Positions 52,601 through 59,374 of a stretch of 63,723 bases of DNA are shown piece after piece; position 1 is the first letter of the stretch; every line of letters starts with the position of its first letter. The notes under the pieces were generated by a model. That model did not search any database. It worked only from the letters and a program-made list of their open reading frames with translations, and was not told the DNA's origin. This DNA comes from Muribaculum sp. (lineage in GTDB: Bacteria; Bacteroidota; Bacteroidia; Bacteroidales; Muribaculaceae): assembly GCA_023664085.1 (NCBI GenBank), contig JAMPGE010000001.1:355474-419196 (forward strand), in the 5' to 3' direction. Made by a program: the position numbers and the translations under genes.

Positions 52601-52892
52601 TAATGGTAGAGGGGAGCGTGAGAGAATTGACCTCGCGGTTTCCTTGAGGCAGGGAAATGGAAACGACGGAGTATCGGTTGCCGTTATGTTCCACGTATTC
52701 AGGGATGATGATGTCGTCATACTTGGTCCACTCCTTATCGCTGCCTGTGAAAGCAGCTTCATAAGGTTCGGTTTGGCTCAATATAAAATTCAGATTATCC
52801 CGTGAGTAGAGATTCTGAGCAGATACATTCGAAGAAAAAAGTATACACGTTAATGCCACTAATGCAATGGTGAGTTTTATTATTTTACCCAT
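49617..52892 (-). CDS. Secreted BspA-type leucine-rich-repeat protein (long paralogue)
   Basis: 1091 residues. A signal peptide (about 1-25, ending VSAQ) is followed by many LRR_5/BspA-type repeats with I-x-I-P-x-x-[VI]-x-x-I-x-x-x-A/C/S-F patterns. The two halves each start with a similar block (LSQTEPYEA; FFLDTPVKGEATLAEVP). Near the C-terminus an array of 22-residue repeats has expanded. The end, GNFSICTIDGKVIS ... HGVYIIVCGNRSYKIAV, looks like a type A sorting domain of the type IX secretion system. BspA proteins bind host or matrix ligands in other species; the ligand here is unknown. The downstream hairpin ends the island. Confidence 0.88.
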   Translation of the reverse strand: MGKIIKLTIALVALTCILFSSNVSAQNLYSRDNLNFILSQTEPYEAAFTGSDKEWTKYDDIIIPEYVEHNGNRYSVVSISLPQGNREVNSLTLPSTIKRFEGEWEWIRIERINVPDIRTWLNISFPPKNGTTISYDKSYIYSDINIYCNPIKAGAKLYVDGKLATDIVIPEDITEIKDGAFYNATFIKSLDVKGNVTKVGVSSFEKCYRLEKVNIDYIWSWSANSFKKEDWLSIRQYVKDADTYFWGPKEYSVTYTNPIYYAHSLSINGNEVTNQLSFTQDGAVIGQGAFAGLTNLSTLDFKEVPALIASDSFYEDSNIRELILPSFEKWFERHPRTSLFNENIESLIVDSKPTTAIVVPDGIFTEIYDEEFKNFRILTSVIIGNAVKYIGKDAFLNCSNLGKLVLGVGVRDIYSSAFDGCKKIRRIYAMSDVPPSFIGERVFDEETVLLGTLYVPVGAKTSYLDSDWKIFENIEEIDFSNFDIYAPSPDPVALESDGLTFFLDTPVKGEATLAEVPIYRKDIDIPAYVSAEGTTYTVTTLGFKTHPYFESLTLPPTIKLFLTDWTKASSLKTITIDNLQAWLRIKMNYEEVKPEGKGFYSYAYIGNPLYSHPDIKVIVKDQTCDYELRVPSGIDEIYPSAFMNWEVEHLIFEGSIPKKIGADAFKGFRVLKVVINDFNSWAESSKLTEIKHSPEYDSNFPYYLKYYYSYNNPFNLNKPIYDNNGIITHIPLTEGVKDIADGAFANMPLTGISLPSSLETIGTLAFTGSGITEVSIPDGVSKLGMGAFYNSKLTKVTIPNSVKEIGAACFLNTSITEITIPNSVTKIEDECFSSTRIAELTIPNSVTEIGNNSFFNTNIAELTIPNSVTKIGNNSFYNTRITQLTVPDNVTELGKGCFRNTNLEFASIGEGITSIPEYAFYTSDLKEIRFGKNLKQIAYNSIYYSVRRSYLDVDRIPTLESIYIQAPEPPEVIITDPEDFLDYLYNYYTVLYVPKGSKSKYSEATFWELFINIEEYDFAAENSVDSIQTDVAPPFRIEGNTLIVNSDEIQGNFSICTIDGKVISRDASHNHTLSHGVYIIVCGNRSYKIAV
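50187..50582 (-). repeat. Tandem 66-bp (22-residue) LRR array
   Basis: Six consecutive 66-bp units inside the long LRR gene. The middle units are nearly identical at the DNA level (the motif GTGACGCTATTGGGAAT recurs at 50287, 50353 and 50419 on the plus strand). The units encode xxxLTIPNSVTxIGNxxFxNT. The shorter paralogue has about one equivalent unit plus the flanking repeats, so the array expanded here. Confidence 0.88.
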
Positions 52893-52997
52893 AGGATAGA
52901 GAATATAAAGTATTAAGAACGGAGATAGATCGATATTAGTTTTTTAGACTGCATAGGTATAAAATATTCCTAATTTTTTAACGATATATAGAATGTA

Positions 52998-54413
52998 TTA
53001 TTGTCTTGTCTGCTCATTTATCTTTTCCCATTTGAAAATCAGATATCCGCCGGGAGACAAGAGACGGTTAATAGTTCCTCCTTCTTTTAGGGAATCGGGT
53101 TGATATATTCCATTGGTTTGAGCAATATTATTGATTTCAACCTGAGTGAGTTCATAGATATTATACCCTTTGTTGAAAGTGAGTTCTATATTTTGATAAT
53201 TAAGTGGATCATGGTTTACCAAAACCAAAAAGTCTCCCCCATTCTGGAAATGAGAAATCAAGACTCCCATATCTGAAGATTTCAACGCTATAAGAGGTCC
53301 GATTGCTGATTCGAATTTTGATATTTTTACCGAACTCTTTGTAACATTTGGAGTTTCAAAATTCTTAAAAAATTCGGATCCGGTGTGAACACACGCTACG
53401 CTTTTACCTCCAAGGAAGATGTATTCATAGGTTTTGATCTCCTGAATAACTTTCTGTGCAGCATACCAGGCAGGGGTTTTCTTTCCGTTTAGATCAATAA
53501 GTGCACCTAAGAATGTCTCATTTTTTGAGTTATTGGTGGTGGCGAATGCCCAGAACACTATACCTTGCGCACCATAAGCCAATGCGGTAAATGCCTCATA
53601 TCTCAAATAGGCAACAGTGGCATTAGGAGACTTTAAAGATTTACTGAAATATCCGGTGCTCTGACAATATGCCCAGAAGGGACGATTGTGAGTTGAACTC
53701 ATCTGCCTATATAATTCAAAATCAAAGTAGAACTCCAAATATTGAATATTGAATTTTCCATTCAAATAGGTTTTTATGGGGTAGATGTCATAAGAGTATA
53801 CTCCCGGTTGGAGTTTCTCTTGAAAGTCTTCAACTATAGATTCATATTTAGAGCCTTCCCCTCCTACTAAGTTGATGTATAGCAAATGCTGAGGATCTTC
53901 TTCATATATATAATCACAATAGGTCTTAAGACGATCAAAATTATCCTTGGAGGGTTCATCAACCACATACCAACCACCCAGATGAAGTTTGTTCTTGTAT
54001 CTCTTGACAAACTCTTTACACATCATTTCCTCTAAGACAGGGATAAGTTCTTTATTGTCACAATATCCTTTAATGGTTTCGAGTATGGTAGAGGGTGTAG
54101 TTGATGAGAATAATTGCCAGCTATGAGGCAGAAACATCAATTCTGTTCCTGTCAGAAGATTGAAGATCTCATCGAAAGTAGTGTAGTAACTGTTCTTGTA
54201 ATTAGTACAGGGGTTTTCGATATCAAACTTACCGTTATCGCAACCTGGGTTTAAATCATACACCCTATCCATTACGGCATTAAAACCACATTCCTGCACA
54301 AGTAAGAAATCGGCTGCAGAGGGTTTAATAAGTTGTCTAAAGGGGGTTATTGCAATAATTGGAAGTCTTCCCGGTGTGGGTGAATAGTAAGGATGATTCT
54401 CCGATTTATTCAT
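52998..54413 (-). CDS. TIM-barrel glycoside hydrolase-like protein, apparently intact
   Basis: 471 residues resembling a broad Bacteroidetes family of GH42-like TIM-barrel proteins (recognised by motif order, not by search). It opens YYSPTPGRLPIIAITPF, then CGFNAVM, HLGGWYVVDEPSKDNF with the DEP glutamate expected as acid/base, YSYDIYPI with a conserved aspartate, RPFWAYCQSTGY, LRYEAFTALAYGAQGIVFWAF and GKKTPAWYAAQKVIQEI. A C-terminal beta domain ends with VLVNHDPLNYQNIEL. No signal peptide is visible, which is odd beside two secreted LRR proteins. It is 49 bases after its paralogue. The substrate is unknown. Confidence 0.7.
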   Translation of the reverse strand: MNKSENHPYYSPTPGRLPIIAITPFRQLIKPSAADFLLVQECGFNAVMDRVYDLNPGCDNGKFDIENPCTNYKNSYYTTFDEIFNLLTGTELMFLPHSWQLFSSTTPSTILETIKGYCDNKELIPVLEEMMCKEFVKRYKNKLHLGGWYVVDEPSKDNFDRLKTYCDYIYEEDPQHLLYINLVGGEGSKYESIVEDFQEKLQPGVYSYDIYPIKTYLNGKFNIQYLEFYFDFELYRQMSSTHNRPFWAYCQSTGYFSKSLKSPNATVAYLRYEAFTALAYGAQGIVFWAFATTNNSKNETFLGALIDLNGKKTPAWYAAQKVIQEIKTYEYIFLGGKSVACVHTGSEFFKNFETPNVTKSSVKISKFESAIGPLIALKSSDMGVLISHFQNGGDFLVLVNHDPLNYQNIELTFNKGYNIYELTQVEINNIAQTNGIYQPDSLKEGGTINRLLSPGGYLIFKWEKINEQTRQ

Positions 54414-54462
54414 AGTTATATTATTTTTAAAATTGATGAAAGAATTTAGATTGGATTTAATA

Positions 54463-55893
54463 TTAATCGATCCAGGTAAATATCATAACGCCGCCGGCTT
54501 CTATTGTACAGACTACCCTATTGAGTAGTTTGGTAGTTTCGGTTACATTTAAGGGATTGTTTTGTAATGGCCAAATCAGGGATACATTCATTTGCTTAAT
54601 AAGATCCAAAGAAATATTTTGACTGTTGATAACATCATGGTTTACTATTACTAAGTAGTTATGAAACTTATTTCTAAGGAAAGATATTAAGATACCAGAA
54701 TCTTCTGATTGGATGTTTTCCAATGCACCCATGCGTTGAAATACGTTGTTGTTTGTGCTTTTGAAATAGGGATCGGCTCCCGTATGACGAATTTCAACTA
54801 CCTCTGCACCTAAAAAGACAGTGGCCAAATTCAGAATTTCACTATTCACAAGTTGAGCATTGTACCACGCCGCTGTCTTAACTGACTTACTATTGACAAG
54901 TCCATTTGCACCAGTTACTGAGATTTGCCCACTGTAAACGGGAGCATAACGGTCGTATACTATTGCTTGTGCACCATATGCAAGAGCAGAGAATGCTTGA
55001 AACCTAAGAAAAGGGATTGTTGGGAAGGGCGTAGACCAACTCCCGGATAGTTCTATTGTGTTATAATATGAGTTACAGTACCCATAGAATACGCTTCGAG
55101 TGCTTATAGCTCTGTCAGACATCAACTTTAAGATGTCATAGTATCTTTCATAATCTACTTTAACAACACCGTTTTTTCGTAGTATGGGATTAAAAAACGA
55201 CGCCCATATTGAAGGTTTGTAATCCGATTGGACATGAATGATAAATCCTTTCATCCTATAATCCAATTTCTCATCCTCAGTCATTTTCTCGTATTTCTCG
55301 TTGCTTGGGTATGAGGAAGTTTGACAAATACCCATAGTATTGTTCGCCATATTATTCGATATATCCATATATATGGAATGACTTATCCCATCATCAGTTC
55401 CTTGTAAAAAGTTTTTGTACTGAGGCAGTAAATCATTTAACATCTCCATGGTAAGACCTGATTGGAATAGCCAGCCACCCAGATGTCTTCTGGAATTAAA
55501 GGAATTTCTAAGAATGGTGACATCTAAGGATGATGTTTCTGACATGTCGGACCAACCCGTAATGACGTTTAGATTCAGATTGGCGTTTTCAATTGCATTC
55601 AGAAGACGTGTTATTTCAGAGAATTCACGAGATCCTTTGCCTAAAGAATAGATTACGGTATTGAAACCACAATCGGACACATCACGTAAGCGTTGTGCGA
55701 TATTTTCATCTGTCAAAGAATCATTATAGTTATATGGATTCAGAGCAATGATTGGAAACTGTCTTGGGGTGGGAGAATGGTATGGATATTGTTCTACGGC
55801 ATCTGCCTCAATCATTGCTTTTATAGAGTACTCACAACTGCCGTTGGTGATTTCCTCTGTCTTTGGCTTGTTTGTAGTTTTGTCAGATATCAT
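54463..55893 (-). CDS. TIM-barrel glycoside hydrolase-like protein, probable inactive paralogue
   Basis: About 476 residues from ATG 55893; an upstream ATG at 55944 would add 17. It aligns along its length with the neighbouring 471-residue protein: YHSPTPRQFPIIALNPY, CGFNTVI, HLGGWLFQSGLT, SIWASFFNPI, FYGYCNSYYNT, LRFQAFSALAYGAQAIVYDRY, AAWYNAQLVNSEI and LVIVNHDVINSQNISL. The fold-defining parts are kept, but DEP has become SGL, the YDIYP aspartate is replaced by Phe, and FWA/FWAF have become FYG/YDRY. It is therefore probably a non-catalytic binding or partner protein. No signal peptide is visible. Confidence 0.65.
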   Translation of the reverse strand: MISDKTTNKPKTEEITNGSCEYSIKAMIEADAVEQYPYHSPTPRQFPIIALNPYNYNDSLTDENIAQRLRDVSDCGFNTVIYSLGKGSREFSEITRLLNAIENANLNLNVITGWSDMSETSSLDVTILRNSFNSRRHLGGWLFQSGLTMEMLNDLLPQYKNFLQGTDDGISHSIYMDISNNMANNTMGICQTSSYPSNEKYEKMTEDEKLDYRMKGFIIHVQSDYKPSIWASFFNPILRKNGVVKVDYERYYDILKLMSDRAISTRSVFYGYCNSYYNTIELSGSWSTPFPTIPFLRFQAFSALAYGAQAIVYDRYAPVYSGQISVTGANGLVNSKSVKTAAWYNAQLVNSEILNLATVFLGAEVVEIRHTGADPYFKSTNNNVFQRMGALENIQSEDSGILISFLRNKFHNYLVIVNHDVINSQNISLDLIKQMNVSLIWPLQNNPLNVTETTKLLNRVVCTIEAGGVMIFTWID

Positions 55894-55960
55894 AGTGTAA
55901 GAATGAATTAAAGTCAGTGGTAGAATAACATATGAATCGTGCATAAAGTTTATGGAAAGG

Positions 55961-56007
55961 CGAGAGTCGAGAGAAGTTTTACAACTATGGACTTCTCTCG
56001 ACTCTCG
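55961..56007. terminator. 17-bp inverted repeat after the shorter LRR gene
   Basis: 55961-55977 is perfectly complementary to 55991-56007 across a 13-base loop. Motif content (CGAGAGTCGAGAG) and flank match the 33-bp repeat after the long LRR gene, so the two hairpins were duplicated along with their genes. On the minus strand it lies between the LRR and TIM-barrel genes and may reduce readthrough into them. Confidence 0.7.
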
Positions 56008-56028
56008 ACTCTAAACTCTCCTCTATTC

Positions 56029-59004
56029 TTATACCGCTATTTTGTAGGAGCGGTTTCCGCACACCACGATGTAGATGCCGTGAGTCAGGGTGTGGCTGCG
56101 AGTTGCGTCGCGACTTATGACTTTGCCGTCGATGGAGCAGATGGAGAAATTACCATGAATTTCTTCTTTATCAATCACCAGAGTGTTGCCGATGAGATGA
56201 AAGGGAGGAGCGGATTCTCTTTCAAGAGCATCAACTCCGGAGTATTCTACTTCTACAATATTCTTGAACAGACTCCAATATGGTGCTTCGCTGTATTTTG
56301 AAGTACAACCTTTGGGCACGTAAAGCACGGTGTAGTAGTTGTCGGCGAAATTTAAGAAATCATAAATATTGGAAACGACAACTTTGGGAGGTGCAGGAGC
56401 TTCAATATATATGCTTTCCAGAGAGGGTTTGGTCGAAGATGGATCTGTACTTTGGTCATTTTTTTTCAATGGGTAATACAAGGAGTTGTCGGCAATTTCA
56501 GATACATTCTTCCCCAAATGAATTTCTTTAAGCGTTTTAGTGCTAAGGGCATACTCAGGAATGGTTGAGATGCCGTTGCCCACGGAGATGTATTCTAAAG
56601 GGGCATTCATAAAGCATCCTTCGCCCATGGCGGTGACATTGTCGGGAATTGATATCCGACTCAGAGAAGTATTGAAAAATGCGAGTTTGCCGATGCTCTC
56701 TAAAGAGGTGGGGAGAGTAATACTTGTCACTGCCATGTTGGCAAATGCGCCATCTGCAATTTGTTTTACTCCTCCCGAAAGCTCAATGTCGGAGGTCATA
56801 CCCGTTTCATTATAGATTGGAGTATCAAGGTTGAAAGGAGTGTTAAGGGTATAGCTGTATGCCGGAAAGGCGTTGATGGCAAGAAAAGGATTGTCTGAGT
56901 CAAAGATGTAGCGGACATCACTGATTTTTGAAGATTCTGCCCAACTGTCAATGTCATTAATGACAATCTTGGATACTTCAAATCCGGTGAATGCATCTCT
57001 GCCTATTTTGTGAGGGACATCGTCTTCAAAAACTAGATCTTTAACCCTCCAATTCATGAATGAAGAAGGCTTGATTTCCTCTATCCCTGACGGGATGGTA
57101 AGCTTATAGTCGCCAGGCTCGGACATCTGGTCGGAGACGATTACGTTGATATCCTTGAAGTAGTAGAGTGGATTGCCGGTATAGGCGTATGTGTAGATTT
57201 CGGAGAGTTGTCCGGGAGATTGTATCTCCGATTTCATATCAATCTGCATCCATGAACGAAGGTCGTCAACGGTTATTGTTTTTAAGGAGGATGCTTCTGT
57301 CCAGTCAGCGTTGGAGCATGTAATGGTATTTGGCAGCGAAACGTATTCTAAATAAGGACTTGCCTTGAACTTAAGGGTGGTAACCTTATAAGTGACGCCA
57401 TCTTTTGTCACTACTGAAGGAATTGTCACATCTTTTCTGAAGGTAGGCACTTCTTTCAATGTGGCCTGTCTCTGAGTAGGGGTGTTAAGTAAATATGACA
57501 AGCCATCGGCTTCTGCAAAATCAGTCTCCTCTTCCTGAGGATATAATTCCATTTTAGAGAAGTCCACCTCCTCAATTCTGTCGAAAATTTTCCAATCACT
57601 GTATGCGTAAGCTAATGAGGAGCCTATCGGCACGTAGAGAGTGGCGTAAGAGAAAGCTTCCTGATTGAAATGATAACTGCCGTTAAGGGCAGGGGGCACT
57701 TTGGAGAGAGAATACACAGCCCGAAGGCGTGTACAGTCCGCGAACGCTTTTGCTTCGATAACCTGCATCCCGCTTCCGAGAATCAATTTGTTAAGATTGT
57801 CGCAACCTTGGAAAGCAGCTTCTCCGATTGACCTTACTTTGTCGCCGATGGCGGCTTGCGAGATAATTCTAAAGTTTTTGAATTCTGCGGGATGAATATC
57901 CGTTGCGATCCCGTTAGGTATGATCAAAGCATCGGTCCATTTGGAATCTACGGTGAGAGAACTAATGTTCTCATTAAATATACTTACGGGAGGATTCACT
58001 TGAAACCATTCCTTGTAAGAGGGCAGTCGCAGATATCTGACATTGCTTTGGTAAAAGGCATCCGGCTCAATTGCCTTGGGTGTTTTCTTAAAATCAAGCG
58101 TGGAGAGATTGGAAATTCCGGCAAGAGCTCCGGCGCCAATGGTCACGCTTTCTTCATCGAAAGTGAGGATATTACCAACTTGCAGACCTTTGATACTGAG
58201 CGAATGCGCGTAAAGAGTAGGACTCGTACAGACATCGAAATATTTCTTCGGCCCCCATTCATCACTGCCGGAATCTCCATTGAAGCTAAGCGAGCATTCC
58301 CAAGTCCCTTTCAAGAACGTATTGGGTGTCCAGTCCCAGATATGATCAATATTGACTTTCTTCAGATTATTGCACTGCTCGAAGGAGCTCACACCGACTT
58401 TGGTCACTTTCCCCTTTACATCTAATGATTCAAGGAAGGTAGCGTTGTAGAACGCGCCTTCTTTTATTTCGGTCACATCTTCCGGAATGATAACATTGGA
58501 AGCGAGTCTGCCGTCTACATATAATTCGGCGCCTGCCTTGAAGGGATTGCAGTATATGCTTGTGTCGCAATACTTCTTATCATCCTTGATTACATATGAA
58601 TCCTTTGGTGGAAACGAAATGTTTAGCCATGTGTGGATGTCTGCCACATTCACTCGATCAATCCTTTCCCATTCCCATTCCCCCTCAAATCTACGGATGG
58701 TGGAGGGAAGTGTAAGCTGAGCGATTGAGCGGTTTCCGGGAGGTAGAAAGATGGAGACAACGGGATACTTATTTCCGTTATATTCCACATATGTCGGGAT
58801 GTTAACATGATCCATATTGCCGTTGAACCCGATAAATGAAGCTTCATAAGGCTCGGTTTGGCTCAACATAAAATTCATGCCATCTTTGACATAAGTATAT
58901 TGTGCCGAGGCATTGGCAGACAAGATTATGCTGAGCAATACCGTGAATGCCAATGTGCAACTTCTGAAAGTGTTGATGTATTTGTAGAGGTAGGTTTGTT
59001 TCAT
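56029..59004 (-). CDS. Secreted BspA-type leucine-rich-repeat protein (short paralogue)
   Basis: About 991 residues from ATG 59004 (MKQTYLYKYINTF), with a signal sequence ending near ANASAQ. The frame is open to 59040, but the extra 12 residues are not needed. It is paralogous to the 1091-residue protein throughout: NFMLSQTEPYEASF, RFEGEWEWERIDRVNVADIHTWLNISFPP (read as RFEGEWEWER and TWLNISFPP), EGAFYNATFLESLDVKG, and an almost identical C-terminal sorting-like end GNFSICSIDGKVIS ... CGNRSYKIAV. It lacks most of the 22-residue array. It is the first gene of the island; no good promoter was found upstream. Confidence 0.88.
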   Translation of the reverse strand: MKQTYLYKYINTFRSCTLAFTVLLSIILSANASAQYTYVKDGMNFMLSQTEPYEASFIGFNGNMDHVNIPTYVEYNGNKYPVVSIFLPPGNRSIAQLTLPSTIRRFEGEWEWERIDRVNVADIHTWLNISFPPKDSYVIKDDKKYCDTSIYCNPFKAGAELYVDGRLASNVIIPEDVTEIKEGAFYNATFLESLDVKGKVTKVGVSSFEQCNNLKKVNIDHIWDWTPNTFLKGTWECSLSFNGDSGSDEWGPKKYFDVCTSPTLYAHSLSIKGLQVGNILTFDEESVTIGAGALAGISNLSTLDFKKTPKAIEPDAFYQSNVRYLRLPSYKEWFQVNPPVSIFNENISSLTVDSKWTDALIIPNGIATDIHPAEFKNFRIISQAAIGDKVRSIGEAAFQGCDNLNKLILGSGMQVIEAKAFADCTRLRAVYSLSKVPPALNGSYHFNQEAFSYATLYVPIGSSLAYAYSDWKIFDRIEEVDFSKMELYPQEEETDFAEADGLSYLLNTPTQRQATLKEVPTFRKDVTIPSVVTKDGVTYKVTTLKFKASPYLEYVSLPNTITCSNADWTEASSLKTITVDDLRSWMQIDMKSEIQSPGQLSEIYTYAYTGNPLYYFKDINVIVSDQMSEPGDYKLTIPSGIEEIKPSSFMNWRVKDLVFEDDVPHKIGRDAFTGFEVSKIVINDIDSWAESSKISDVRYIFDSDNPFLAINAFPAYSYTLNTPFNLDTPIYNETGMTSDIELSGGVKQIADGAFANMAVTSITLPTSLESIGKLAFFNTSLSRISIPDNVTAMGEGCFMNAPLEYISVGNGISTIPEYALSTKTLKEIHLGKNVSEIADNSLYYPLKKNDQSTDPSSTKPSLESIYIEAPAPPKVVVSNIYDFLNFADNYYTVLYVPKGCTSKYSEAPYWSLFKNIVEVEYSGVDALERESAPPFHLIGNTLVIDKEEIHGNFSICSIDGKVISRDATRSHTLTHGIYIVVCGNRSYKIAV

Positions 59005-59127
59005 ATTATTATCTTGTGAGGCTAAACGAGCATAGGGCAAGTTGGGATATGTATAATTGCTTTTTTTAAAGGACTCTTATAGATTAAACGGTGGGGATGT
59101 GCTTTTATTTTTCCCATGGAAGAATTT

Positions 59128-59346
59128 GACCCTATCTTATAAAAATTATGATAAGTAGTTGATAAAAAATTAATGAACATATAAAACTAATGTCACTAAA
59201 ATAAGAGTTCTCACTATATCGCCTCTTCGAGGCTCATTTTGCTTATCTTGCCGGTCCCCGGGCTGAAGCCTGGGGTTAACCACGAATATCGCCTCTCCGA
59301 GGCGAACTCCGATAATTCTTAATTTAGTGACATTAAAGATAGGGTC
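59128..59346. mobile_element. MITE-like relic with a split inverted repeat
   Basis: The right end (59314-59346) is a 33-base sequence. Its reverse complement occurs at the left end in two pieces: 11 exact bases at 59128-59138 and 20 of 22 bases at 59188-59209. The 49 bases between are absent from the right arm. Inside lie palindromic GCCTCTTCGAGGC and CGCCTCTCCGAGGCG hairpins (59222-59234 and 59290-59304) and a CCCCGGGCT...AGCCTGGGG stem. No open frame for a transposase exists, so this would be a non-autonomous element or REP-type cluster at the edge of the LRR island. Confidence 0.55.
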
Positions 59347-59374
59347 TGACCTTCTGATTCGATGAGACGGATTC

